A DNA stretch of 13,731 bases, from NCBI GenBank assembly GCA_024638395.1, contig JAHEKK010000033.1, positions 1 to 13,731 on the forward strand. The letters run 5' to 3'. Of this stretch, positions 7,087-13,731 are shown one piece after another. Each line of letters starts with the position of its first letter. Position 1 is the first letter of the stretch. Source of the stretch: Gemmatimonadota bacterium (GTDB taxonomy: Bacteria > Gemmatimonadota > Gemmatimonadetes > Longimicrobiales > Gaopeijiaceae). The notes below the pieces were generated by a model. That model made no database searches. It was not told where the DNA came from and saw nothing but the letters and a program-made list of their open reading frames with translations. The translations under genes were made by a program, and so were the position numbers.

Positions 7087-7467
7087 ATGTACGGACTCTT
7101 GCTGGGCCTCCTGGTCCTCGACGGCATCCTCCTCAGCGTAGTGATCCTCCTTCAGTCCGGTAAGGGCGGAGGACTGGCCGCGATGGGTGGTGGCGCCGCG
7201 GCTACCGATGTCCTGGGCGGCCGACAGGCCACCACGCTGCTGACGCGGACCACCTGGGCAACCGGCACCCTCTTCATGGTTCTGGCCCTGGTTCTCGCAA
7301 TCATGTCGTCGCAGTCGACGGTTCCCACGTCGGTGCTGGAGGGCGTAGCGGCCCCGGCCGCCACCGTGCCACAGCCCGTTCTTCCTGGCGCCGACCCGCC
7401 GGTGATCCCGGAGGGTGGAGCGGGCGAAGGCGAAGGGAACGACACGCCCGAGACCCCGAACCTCTGA
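7087..7467 (+). CDS. secG: Preprotein translocase subunit SecG
   Basis: SecG is the small third subunit of the SecYEG channel and assists SecA-driven export. The 126-residue protein has two membrane helices, at about 2-22 and 56-74. They are joined by the family loop LLQSGKGGGLAAMGGG (21-36) and a short region containing TDVLGGRQATTLLTRTT. The C-terminal 50 residues form a Pro/Gly-rich, acidic tail (PEGGAGEGEGNDTPETP) that is not part of the core fold. By the known E. coli topology it would lie outside the cytoplasm. The ATG at 7087 gives the standard N-terminus, with little Shine-Dalgarno sequence ahead of it. secG directly after tpi is a common arrangement in many bacteria. Only six bases separate it from the next gene. 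Confidence 0.92.
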   Translation: MYGLLLGLLVLDGILLSVVILLQSGKGGGLAAMGGGAAATDVLGGRQATTLLTRTTWATGTLFMVLALVLAIMSSQSTVPTSVLEGVAAPAATVPQPVLPGADPPVIPEGGAGEGEGNDTPETPNL

Positions 7468-7473
7468 GGCCGG

Positions 7474-8517
7474 GTGCCCGCCGGGGGTGAGTCGGTCACG
7501 TCTGGCCAGTACGGACCAGCGCCCAGGGTTTCGGCCAACGGGGCGACTCGCCTCGAAGACCTCCTTTTCTGCGGATTCCAGGCCGAGGCACTGGTGGAAT
7601 CCCTCGCCGAAATAGAAGGCGAGGTGTCCCTTCCTCCCGAAGCCGGTGCCACCCAGGTGGACGCTCGAGCGGTTGCCATTGCGTTCGCCATGGAACGACG
7701 TGGCGACGGCACGGGGGACGTCTGTTGCCCCGGGCCGGCCGCGCCGGCTCCCACCCTGGCCTTCGGCGCTACCCCGCTGGAGTACCTTCGCCATGTGACC
7801 GGGCGGGGCACCGGGCCCAACGGAGGCCGCGGCGGCGGGTTGAGCTGGACCGACAAGCCCAGGGGCCTCATCGGAGCGGGAGGCCCCCCGGGAACCATGA
7901 CCCAGGTGATGGCGGGGGCGGCGATGGCCTTCCGTTCCAGGGGAGAGCCCGGAGCCGCCCTCGTGTTCGAAGGCGGACGGGCCGCCGACACGGGGGGCTG
8001 GCACGAGGGCCTCAACCTGGCCGCTGCCCAGAGAGCCCCTCTCCTCGTGGTCATGTCCGCCCGCCGGGACCCCGGCGTCCCGCACCTACCTCACAGGGGG
8101 GATCCGGGGGAGGCCTACGGTGTCACGCTGCTGACGCTCCACGATGAGCCCCTCATCGAGCTTCTGGACCAGGTGGGAGAGGCCCGGAGCCATGCCCTCG
8201 GGGGCGGAGGCCCGGTTCTGATCCGGTTGGTCCCGCTGGAGACGGAGGCAAGGTGGCGGGGACTCCACGGACTGGTGGAGGCCTGTCGGGCGCAGGGGCT
8301 CGTCCCGGAAGCGGTTCTGGACGAGCTGCCCGGCCGTGCCAAGGGCGACGTCGCTCACGCTCTTCGCCGGCTGAGCCGGGAACCCTACCCGGACGGCCCG
8401 GATGCCCTGGTCCCCGTTCTCGCCGGCGAGGACCGGATCCCCCCCTGGACCCGCCAGGACCCTGTGGAGCCCGGGAACCGCACACCCCTGAACCCTGTGG
8501 GAGGTCTCGTTGTCTGA
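7474..8517 (+). CDS. Degenerate 2-oxoacid dehydrogenase E1-alpha-like protein (thiamine-diphosphate motif lost)
   Basis: The 347-residue product follows E1-alpha subunits of pyruvate or branched-chain 2-oxoacid dehydrogenases along most of its length. PLEYLRHVTGRGTGPNGGRGG (101-121) matches the GxxGGRGGSMH region. GTMTQVMAGAAMAFRSRG (140-157) matches the conserved GAALA helix. WHEGLNLAAAQRAPLLVV (176-193) matches FHEALNLAALWKLPVIFV. Key residues are missing. The cofactor motif GDG is EGG (166-168), the Asn-Asn that closes the Mg/ThDP site is replaced by SARR (195-198), and the RDHG and RGHSRSDP histidine regions are absent. The C-terminal 80 residues are not recognisable. The frame is uninterrupted, and the next start overlaps its end, so it looks maintained rather than decayed. 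It probably partners the E1-beta next door as a non-catalytic or altered subunit; a true E1-alpha may be elsewhere. The GTG start at 7474 is the least certain point. Confidence 0.72.
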   Translation: MPAGGESVTSGQYGPAPRVSANGATRLEDLLFCGFQAEALVESLAEIEGEVSLPPEAGATQVDARAVAIAFAMERRGDGTGDVCCPGPAAPAPTLAFGATPLEYLRHVTGRGTGPNGGRGGGLSWTDKPRGLIGAGGPPGTMTQVMAGAAMAFRSRGEPGAALVFEGGRAADTGGWHEGLNLAAAQRAPLLVVMSARRDPGVPHLPHRGDPGEAYGVTLLTLHDEPLIELLDQVGEARSHALGGGGPVLIRLVPLETEARWRGLHGLVEACRAQGLVPEAVLDELPGRAKGDVAHALRRLSREPYPDGPDALVPVLAGEDRIPPWTRQDPVEPGNRTPLNPVGGLVV

Positions 8518-9529
8518 ACGGCCGCCGCACGTGTCCAAGACCCAGGCCGGAGAACCCGTAACCTTCCTCGAGGCCATCAGCGAGGCCTTGTGGGAAGAGA
8601 TGGAACGTGACGAGTCGGTGTTCCTCCTGGGGGAAGACATCGGGATCTACGGCGGTGCGTTCAAGGTGACCCGGGACTTCCTCGATCACTTCGGGTCGGG
8701 GAGGGTCGTGGACACCCCCATCTCGGAAGGCGGCTTCACGGGCGCCGCCGCCGGGGCAGCTCACATGGGCCTCCGTCCGGTGGTGGAGATCCAGTTCATG
8801 GACTTCATTTCCCCTGCCTACGACGTCATCACCAACTACATCGCAACGTCACGATACCGAGGGAGTGGCGCCCTGCCTCTGGTGATCCGCGGCCCCGTGG
8901 GCGGAGGAAACCGGGGAGGCCCCTTCCATTCCCAGAACGTGGAAATGGCATTCTTCCATACTCCGGGTCTCAAGATCGTCTATCCGTCCACGGCCAGGGA
9001 CGCAAAGGGGCTCCTGAAGAGCGCGGTCCGTGACGACGACCCCGTCCTGTTCGAAGAGCACAAGGGGCTCTACCGCGCCCCCTACCTCAGAGAGGTGCTC
9101 CCGGACGACGATTTCGTGGTCCCGATCGGCGAGGCCCGCGTGGCGCGGGAAGGATCGGATCTGACCATCGTCACATACGGTATGATGGTACATCGGGCTC
9201 TTGACGCGGCCCGGCTTCTGGAGAGTGACGGAATCGATGTCGAGGTGCTCGATCTCCGGACTCTCTTGCCCCTGGACGAGGCCCGCATCGTCGCCAGCGT
9301 CCAGAAGACGGGCAAGCTCCTCATCGTCCACGAGGACACGCGCACGGGCGGGATCGCCGGCGAAATCGCCATGCGTGTGAACGAACGGGCCTTCGAATGG
9401 CTGGATGGTCCCATCCTGCGGGTCACCTCCATCGATTCGCCCGTCCCCTACAGCAGCTCGTTGGAGGACTACTTCCTGCCCGCCGTGGAGGATATCGTTA
9501 CAGCCGGGCGTTATCTTGGCAGATATTGA
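8510..9529 (+). CDS. 2-oxoacid dehydrogenase E1 component, beta subunit
   Basis: E1-beta combines with E1-alpha to decarboxylate a 2-oxoacid and pass the acyl group to lipoyl-E2. The 339-residue protein looks intact. It has FLLGEDIGIYGGAF at 38-51, the DTPISEGGFTGAAAGAA segment whose Glu73 activates thiamine diphosphate, RGPVGGGNRGGPFHSQNVE with His140 at the active-site entrance, HTPGLKIVYPS at 150-160, and the C-terminal transketolase-C domain with TYGMMVHRALDAA and HEDTRTGGIAGE. It starts at TTG 8510, supported by GGGAGG at 8499-8504 five bases ahead, and overlaps the E1-alpha-like gene by eight bases; GTG 8531 is an alternative without such support. Whether the substrate is pyruvate or a branched-chain oxoacid cannot be told by eye. 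The E2 gene follows after 73 bases. Confidence 0.92.
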   Translation: MSERPPHVSKTQAGEPVTFLEAISEALWEEMERDESVFLLGEDIGIYGGAFKVTRDFLDHFGSGRVVDTPISEGGFTGAAAGAAHMGLRPVVEIQFMDFISPAYDVITNYIATSRYRGSGALPLVIRGPVGGGNRGGPFHSQNVEMAFFHTPGLKIVYPSTARDAKGLLKSAVRDDDPVLFEEHKGLYRAPYLREVLPDDDFVVPIGEARVAREGSDLTIVTYGMMVHRALDAARLLESDGIDVEVLDLRTLLPLDEARIVASVQKTGKLLIVHEDTRTGGIAGEIAMRVNERAFEWLDGPILRVTSIDSPVPYSSSLEDYFLPAVEDIVTAGRYLGRY

Positions 9530-9602
9530 TCCAACGGGTTCCACCACCCGGTGACAGCCCCGTACCGAAAGCCGCGAACTACAGCCTGCGGAGAACAGAC
9601 GC

Positions 9603-10976
9603 GTGTCCCGTATTGAAGTCCCCATGCCCCAGATGGGCGAATCCATAGCCGAAGGCACCGTCTCCAAATGGCTGAAGCAGCCAGGGGATGCGGTCGATCG
9701 CGACGAGCCCATTCTGGAGATCTCCACGGACAAGGTGGACGCCGAGATCCCGTCGCCGGCCGCCGGTGTTCTCGTCGAAGTGAAAGTCGGGGAGGGGGAG
9801 ACCGTCGAGGTCGGAACCGTCGTCGCGTACATCGATACCGAGGCTTCGGCAGGGACGACCGCCGCACCCCCAGAGGCCCCACCGGCACCGGCCGCTGAAG
9901 CGCCGGCTCCGGAGGCGCCACAGGTCGCCCCCCCGGCTCCTGCGGCGGCGCCCTCCGCAACGGCCGGCGAGGGCACGACGGAAGAACGGCTACGAACCAA
10001 GTCCACCCCCGTGGTTCGCCGCATTGCCGAAGAGGCCGGCGTCGACATCGCCCAGGTGGCCGGAACAGGCCACATGGGGCGGGTCACGAAACAGGACATC
10101 CTGGGCTACATCGACGGCGGGGCGCCTGCTCCGCCCCCGGCCCCCCCGGCGGACGCAGCAGTGGCGGCGCCGCGGCCGGCCGCGCCCGCACCCAAGGCCC
10201 CGCCACCTCAGACGGGCGATCTGTGGGAACGATTCTACGGCGAAGTCCATCACCCCGAGTATCCGGTGCGGCAGGGCGACCGGGTAGAGACGATGGACAA
10301 GATCCGCCGTCTCACGGCCGAGCACATGGTCCTGGCCAAGCGGGTGGCGCCCCACGTCCATTCCTTCATCGAGATCGACTTCTCCGCCGTCGACCGGATC
10401 CGCCAGGAGAACAAGGCCCGGTGGGCGGAGCAGGGGGCCAGGGTATCCTACACGGCCTTCGTGGCCTGGGCGTGTTCACGACTCCTACGCGACTTCCCCC
10501 AGATCAACGGGACCGTGTCGGGCAACAACCTCATCTACCGGGGGTCGGTGAACCTGGGGATGGCCGTGGACTTGAATCCCGGCCTCATCGTTCCGGTCAT
10601 CCACGACACGGACGATCTGAGCCTGGTCGGCATCGGCAAGAAGATCATCGATCTGGCGGAACGGGCGCGGTCCAAGAAGCTGTCGCCCCTGGAGATCCAG
10701 GGGGCCACGTTCAGCATCACCAACCCGGGGGTTCTGGGGACCATGGTGGGCATGCCGGTGATTCCCAAGGGAACCTCAGCCATCCTTGGGACGGGGTCCA
10801 TCGAAAAGCGGGTCGTGGTGGTCACGGACCCGGACACCGGAGCGGACGCCATGGCCATCCGGAAGCGGTCCTACTTCTCCCTCGGGTACGATCACCGCAT
10901 CGTCGACGGTGCCGACGCGGCCCGCTTCCTGGCACGGCTGAAGGAGCTGCTGGAGGATTTCCCCGACGACGCCTGA
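9603..10976 (+). CDS. 2-oxoacid dehydrogenase E2 component, dihydrolipoamide acyltransferase
   Basis: E2 forms the core of the complex and moves acyl groups from E1 to CoA on a swinging lipoyl arm. The 457-residue product has one lipoyl domain (2-79) with Lys44 in EISTDKVDAEIPS as the lipoylation site. An Ala/Pro-rich linker (80-126) follows, then a peripheral-subunit-binding domain (about 132-171, TPVVRRIAEEAGVDIAQV and GRVTKQDIL). After a second Pro/Ala linker (172-205) comes the catalytic domain (226-457) ending in YDHRIVDGADAARF, with His431 and Asp435 of the DHRxxDG motif. The GTG start at 9603 has GGAG at 9590-9593, nine bases upstream. No E3 (lipoamide dehydrogenase) gene is in the window. 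E1-beta lies 73 bases upstream, and lipB, ten bases downstream, makes the octanoyl precursor of its lipoyl group. The acyl specificity is not decided. Confidence 0.93.
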   Translation: MSRIEVPMPQMGESIAEGTVSKWLKQPGDAVDRDEPILEISTDKVDAEIPSPAAGVLVEVKVGEGETVEVGTVVAYIDTEASAGTTAAPPEAPPAPAAEAPAPEAPQVAPPAPAAAPSATAGEGTTEERLRTKSTPVVRRIAEEAGVDIAQVAGTGHMGRVTKQDILGYIDGGAPAPPPAPPADAAVAAPRPAAPAPKAPPPQTGDLWERFYGEVHHPEYPVRQGDRVETMDKIRRLTAEHMVLAKRVAPHVHSFIEIDFSAVDRIRQENKARWAEQGARVSYTAFVAWACSRLLRDFPQINGTVSGNNLIYRGSVNLGMAVDLNPGLIVPVIHDTDDLSLVGIGKKIIDLAERARSKKLSPLEIQGATFSITNPGVLGTMVGMPVIPKGTSAILGTGSIEKRVVVVTDPDTGADAMAIRKRSYFSLGYDHRIVDGADAARFLARLKELLEDFPDDA

Positions 10977-10986
10977 TCCGCGGACG

Positions 10987-11697
10987 GTGGCCGGTCGGGC
11001 CCGACAAGCTCCCGACGCCCCGGGATGGCCTGGCCGTAGCCTGGAAGTCAGGCGCATGGGACGCCTCGGGTACGACGCGGCCCTGGCGCTGCAGGACCGG
11101 TGCGTGAAGGAACGGAGGATGGGGGGGCTCGACCGGCTCCTACTGCTGGAGCATCCCCATGTCATCACGTCCGGCTCGGGGAGCGACCCGGCCCACGTAC
11201 TTCTCTCTGCCGAGGCGCTGGCGGCCCGGGGAATCGAGCACTTCGAGACGGGACGGGGCGGGGACGTCACCTACCACGGGCCAGGGCAGCTCGTCGGCTA
11301 CCCGATCCTGGATCTCAAACCCGACCGAAAGGACCTCCACGCCTACCTCCGGGCTCTGGAGGGCGTCCTGATCCGGGCCCTCGCCTTCTGGCACCTGGAC
11401 GGGGAGCGGCTACCCAAGCACACGGGAGTCTGGGTGGGAGGGGCCAAGGTGGCTGCGCTGGGCGTGCGTGTGTCCTCCGGGTGGATCACCTCCCACGGCT
11501 TCGCACTGAACGTCAACACGGACCTCTCCTACTTCCGGACCATCGTCCCCTGCGGAATCCCGGACCGGGAGGTCACCAGCCTCACGAGGCTGCTGGGACA
11601 GGAAGTGTCGGTGGAAGAAACAGGAGAGGTGGTGGCCGACGCCTTCGCGGCCGAGTTCGGATACGGGCAGGTGGTACGGCGGCCAGGAGGACCCTGA
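10987..11697 (+). CDS. lipB: Lipoyl(octanoyl) transferase
   Basis: LipB moves octanoyl groups from acyl carrier protein to the lipoyl-domain lysine of E2 and related proteins; LipA then inserts sulphur. The 236-residue product carries the family signature RGGDVTYHGPGQLVGYPILDL (90-110), the catalytic Lys154 in VGGAKVAALGVRV and the acyl-carrying Cys189 in IVPCGI, with TSHGFALNVNTDLSYF between them. The GTG at 10987, ten bases after the E2 stop, is preferred because the strand LEVRRMGRLGYDAAL aligns with the start of the E. coli protein. An ATG at 11056 would cut that strand, although neither start has a good ribosome-binding site. Its place straight after E2 suggests that complex assembly and modification are co-expressed. 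It ends nine bases from the convergent RNase H-like gene. Confidence 0.94.
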   Translation: MAGRARQAPDAPGWPGRSLEVRRMGRLGYDAALALQDRCVKERRMGGLDRLLLLEHPHVITSGSGSDPAHVLLSAEALAARGIEHFETGRGGDVTYHGPGQLVGYPILDLKPDRKDLHAYLRALEGVLIRALAFWHLDGERLPKHTGVWVGGAKVAALGVRVSSGWITSHGFALNVNTDLSYFRTIVPCGIPDREVTSLTRLLGQEVSVEETGEVVADAFAAEFGYGQVVRRPGGP

Positions 11698-11706
11698 GTC
11701 CGTAAG

Positions 11707-12285
11707 TCAGCCGGCTTCCGGCGGCGGCTCGAACTCGTGGAAGTCCAGATACCGGCCTTTGTGCCTCTCGGCCTCCAGCCACGCCTCGAACCCTGACGCC
11801 ACGGGTGTATCGACCGCCGTGAGCTCGCTCGCCGCCTCGATGGCGAGGTCGTTCACGTATTCGTTCTTGGGGTGCCCCGCATGGCCCCGGACCCACTCCC
11901 ACCGGATGCTGTGATCCGGAAGCAGCGCGTCCAGGCGTTTCCAGAGGTCCAGATTCTCGATCGGTCCCGCTTTTCGCTTCCATCCGCGCCGTTTCCAGCT
12001 CGGCATCCACTCCGTCACGCCCTTCACCAGGTATTGGGAGTCGGACACGAAAGAGATTTCGCAGCCCGCCTTGAGAACCTCGAGTGCGACGATGGCGCTG
12101 GTGAGAGCCATCCGGTTGTTGGTCGTCGACGGGTCGGACGTCCACAGGTCCCGGCGCTCCCATTGTCCGTCCTTCCAGGTCTCGAGGAGCACGGCCGCAC
12201 CTCCGGGGGAGTCCCGGTCGGAGTATTGGTTCCCGAGGCAGGATTCGTCGGCGTGTATGAACACGCGGGGTCGCGGTTTCGTCAT
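11707..12285 (-). CDS. RNase HI-like protein lacking two catalytic carboxylates
   Basis: The 192-residue product aligns with E. coli RNase HI along nearly its whole length: FIHADESCLGNQ, TTNNRM, AIVALEVLKAGCEISFVSDSQYLVKGVTEW, WKRRGWKRK, ENLDLWKRLDALL and WEWVRGHAGHPKNE. RNase HI cuts RNA in RNA-DNA hybrids with four carboxylates. Here Asp13 and Asp82 are kept (E. coli Asp10, Asp70), as is His135. However, the Glu48 position is Ala60 (NNRMAL) and the Asp134 position is Asn145 (NEYVND, with Asp146 next to it). Gly11 is Glu14. A 40-residue C-terminal extension (FEAWLEAERHKGRYLDF) is not in the E. coli enzyme. The ATG at 12285 fits the family; an open extension upstream to 12375 crosses the carA promoter region. 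It is the only minus-strand gene, divergent from carA and convergent with lipB. It may be a non-nuclease or use shifted ligands. Confidence 0.82.
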   Translation of the reverse strand: MTKPRPRVFIHADESCLGNQYSDRDSPGGAAVLLETWKDGQWERRDLWTSDPSTTNNRMALTSAIVALEVLKAGCEISFVSDSQYLVKGVTEWMPSWKRRGWKRKAGPIENLDLWKRLDALLPDHSIRWEWVRGHAGHPKNEYVNDLAIEAASELTAVDTPVASGFEAWLEAERHKGRYLDFHEFEPPPEAG

Positions 12286-12310
12286 GGCCGTCCAAGGTAC
12301 CCACGGGCGG

Positions 12311-12338
12311 TTGACCCTGGGAGGCCCCCGTCTACATT
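12311..12338 (+). promoter_or_regulatory. Candidate promoter for carA
   Basis: TTGACC at 12311-12316 (five of six) and TACATT at 12333-12338 (four of six) are 16 bases apart in the 96-base gap between the divergent RNase H-like gene and carA. Transcription would start near 12345, leaving a leader of about 37 bases. This is the best promoter match in the window. Confidence 0.48.
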
Positions 12339-12381
12339 CCGCCTGGCTGCACCGCACCTTCCCACCAGGATTCATGGGCGC

Positions 12382-13485
12382 ATGACCTCATCCTATCTCC
12401 TTCTCGAAGACGGGCGCCGATTCGACGGCATGAGTCTGGGCGTGGAAGGCCCCGCCATCGGCGAAGTGGTTTTCAACACGTCGATGACGGGGTATCAGGA
12501 GATCCTCACGGACCCCTCCTACACAGGGCAGCTGGTGACGATGACCTACCCCCTGATCGGCAACTACGGCACCAACGACGAAGACGAGGAATCGTCACGG
12601 CCTCAGGTGGCAGGCTTCATCGTCAGGGAGGCGGCACGGGTGCCCAGTTCGTGGCGAAGCACCTCCACCCTCGACGCCTACCTGGTCCGCAACAACGTGG
12701 TGGGCATAGCCGATGTGGACACGCGGGCGCTCACCCGTCACATCCGCACCCGCGGGGCCATGCGTGGCGCCATCGCCCCGGCGTCCGTACCCCAGGACGA
12801 GCTTCTGGAGACCATTCTGGCCCACCCGGTCATGGAGGGGCTGGACCTGGCCTGTGGTGTCTCCACCGGGTCCGCCTACGTCGTGCAGGCCGAAGGGGAG
12901 GCCAGATTCCACGTGGTCGCCTTCGATTTCGGCGTGAAGGCGAATTCTCCGCGGCTCCTGGCCCAGCGAGGCTGCAAGGTGACGGTCGTTCCCGCCGAGG
13001 CGGATACGGAGACGGTGCTTGGCCTGGAGCCGGACGGGCTCTTCATTTCGAACGGCCCGGGAGACCCCGCGGCTGTCGAGAAGGCGGCCGAGACCATCCG
13101 AGCCGCCGCCGACCGGGACATCCCGGTCCTCGGGATCTGCCTCGGGCATCAGCTCATTGCCCGCGCGTACGGGGCGGAGACCTACAAGCTGCCCTTCGGT
13201 CACCATGGGGGGAACCACCCCGTGCAGAACCATGATCGCGGCGCGGTGGAGATCACCAGCCAGAATCACGGATTCGCCGTACGAGGAGACGGCGACGAAG
13301 TTCCGGGTGCGCCCGGGTTTCGGGTAACCCATACCAATCTCTACGATCATACCGTGGCGGGGATCGCCCACAAGGACCTTCCCATCGTGAGCGTGCAGTA
13401 CCATCCCGAAGCCGCACCGGGCCCTCATGACAGTGCCTATCTATTCGATGATTTCATCGCGCTGATGGAAGCCAGGAAGGACTGA
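12382..13485 (+). CDS. carA: Carbamoyl-phosphate synthase small (glutaminase) subunit
   Basis: CarA releases ammonia from glutamine and channels it to CarB for carbamoyl phosphate, used for pyrimidines and arginine. The 367-residue product has the CarA-specific N-terminal domain (1-150: LLLEDGRRFDGMSLG, GEVVFNTSMTGYQEILTDPSY, DVDTRALTRHIRTRGAMRG). A class I glutamine amidotransferase domain follows, with FDFGVKANSPRLL (181-193), FISNGPGDP (221-229), the nucleophile Cys253 in LGICLGHQ, and His341 and Glu343 in QYHPEAAPGPHD. All three catalytic residues are present. The frame stays open back to 11872, but that part is the complement of the RNase H-like gene, and the family N-terminus matches the ATG at 12382. 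The Shine-Dalgarno sequence is weak (AGGA at 12367-12370). CarB is not in the window; an HU-family gene follows instead. No clear terminator is seen after the stop. Confidence 0.96.
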   Translation: MTSSYLLLEDGRRFDGMSLGVEGPAIGEVVFNTSMTGYQEILTDPSYTGQLVTMTYPLIGNYGTNDEDEESSRPQVAGFIVREAARVPSSWRSTSTLDAYLVRNNVVGIADVDTRALTRHIRTRGAMRGAIAPASVPQDELLETILAHPVMEGLDLACGVSTGSAYVVQAEGEARFHVVAFDFGVKANSPRLLAQRGCKVTVVPAEADTETVLGLEPDGLFISNGPGDPAAVEKAAETIRAAADRDIPVLGICLGHQLIARAYGAETYKLPFGHHGGNHPVQNHDRGAVEITSQNHGFAVRGDGDEVPGAPGFRVTHTNLYDHTVAGIAHKDLPIVSVQYHPEAAPGPHDSAYLFDDFIALMEARKD

Positions 13486-13511
13486 CGTGCGGGCCCATAC
13501 CCAAGCCCCAC

Positions 13512-13541
13512 TTGACGTTACGGCTGCGGGCGGGTTACCGT
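13512..13541 (+). promoter_or_regulatory. Candidate promoter for the HU-family gene
   Basis: TTGACG at 13512-13517 and TACCGT at 13536-13541 are 18 bases apart in the 174-base gap after carA. The -35 box is good (five of six) and the -10 box weak (three of six). The implied leader is about 110 bases, long for this window, and contains GGACCC-type repeats near 13569-13581. Confidence 0.33.
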
Positions 13542-13659
13542 CGGGAGGTTCTGTCGGGCCGGACTTCGGACCCGGACCCGGTCGGTCGCCATCGGGCAGC
13601 AGGGACGGCGCCGCAGGGGCACGAGCCGCCGCTGATCAGTCGAGTACACCGGAGGATCC

Positions 13660-13731
13660 ATGACCAAAGCCGACCTCGTAGAGCAGGTCGCAGACGCCAT
13701 CGGGCCGGGAATCACCAAGAAGGACTGCGCC
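13660..13731 (+). CDS. HU/IHF-family DNA-binding protein, N-terminal 24 codons (cut by window end)
   Basis: Only the first 24 residues are present (MTKADLVEQVADAIGPGITK followed by KDCA). They match the N-terminal helical pair of HU/IHF histone-like proteins, which open with M-x-K-x-D-L-V and have a T-K-K-D start to the second helix. Such proteins are small (about 90-100 residues) dimers that bend and compact DNA. The ATG at 13660 has a strong GGAGGA at 13651-13656, with a short three-base gap. The DNA-binding arm lies beyond the window, so HU cannot be separated from IHF. It has its own candidate promoter and a leader of roughly 110 bases, so it is probably not just read through from carA. 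Confidence 0.8.
   Translation, partial: MTKADLVEQVADAIGPGITKKDCA

Noticed and set aside
6844..8085. 413-codon open frame on the minus strand
   Set aside because: It runs opposite tpi, secG and the E1-alpha-like gene and has low-complexity composition.
7474..8517. Pseudogene call for the E1-alpha-like gene
   Set aside because: There is no frameshift or stop, codon use is like its neighbours, and the junction with E1-beta is tight, so a maintained protein is more likely.
9535..9550. Hairpin CGGGT/ACCCG between E1-beta and E2
   Set aside because: It is only five pairs with no T-run; such stems are common in high-GC DNA.
8849..10099. 416-codon open frame on the minus strand
   Set aside because: It is the shadow of E1-beta and the E2 lipoyl/linker region; its Ala/Gly-rich stretches mirror the E2 linker.
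11710..11722. GCCGG/CCGGC hairpin as a shared terminator for lipB and the RNase H-like gene
   Set aside because: It lies inside the 3' coding end of the minus-strand gene, has a three-base loop and lacks T-runs.
11872..12381. In-frame extension of carA by 170 codons
   Set aside because: It is the complement of the RNase H-like gene and has no CarA similarity; the family N-terminus fits the ATG at 12382.
1..13731. CRISPR arrays, insertion sequences, tRNA or rRNA genes, riboswitches
   Set aside because: No regularly spaced repeats, terminal inverted repeats with a transposase, cloverleaf sequences or known riboswitch cores were seen on reading both strands.

Overview
This is a high-GC, gene-dense stretch of a Gram-negative chromosome carrying housekeeping genes. 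TonB-type and SecG proteins indicate an envelope with an inner membrane and probably an outer membrane. The gene order (gap, pgk, tpi, secG, then 2-oxoacid dehydrogenase genes), the HU-like N-terminus at the right edge and the general protein style suggest Gemmatimonadota. That placement comes from memory of the families, not from a search. No mobile element, CRISPR array, tRNA or rRNA was seen. No gap between genes exceeds 175 bases.

Layout: (1) 1-2263 is a tightly coupled + strand run: the 3' end of ispD (isoprenoid synthesis), a Sua5/TsaC threonylcarbamoyl-AMP synthase (tRNA t6A), a YwlE-like low-molecular-weight phosphatase and a ComF-type phosphoribosyltransferase. All three junctions overlap by 1 or 4 bases. 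(2) 2364-6956 holds gap, pgk and tpi, the three consecutive triose-phosphate enzymes of glycolysis. Between gap and pgk lies a two-gene cassette: an ECF sigma factor and a membrane protein with a TonB C-terminal domain. (3) 7087-11697 holds secG, then a 2-oxoacid dehydrogenase set: an E1-alpha-like protein that has lost its thiamine-diphosphate motif, a normal E1-beta, a lipoyl E2, and lipB, which makes the lipoyl group that E2 needs. (4) 11707-12285 is the only minus-strand gene, an RNase HI-like protein that lacks two of the four usual catalytic carboxylates. (5) 12382-13731 holds carA and the first 24 codons of an HU-family DNA-binding protein.

Most of the window is ordinary core metabolism. 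The parts worth a second look are two apparently full-length proteins with missing catalytic residues (E1-alpha-like at 7474-8517, RNase H-like at 11707-12285) and the sigma/TonB-domain pair inside the glycolytic cluster. Several intergenic gaps contain TTGAC(A/C/G)-type -35 boxes with weak -10 boxes, which suggest separate promoters for pgk, secG, carA and the HU gene.
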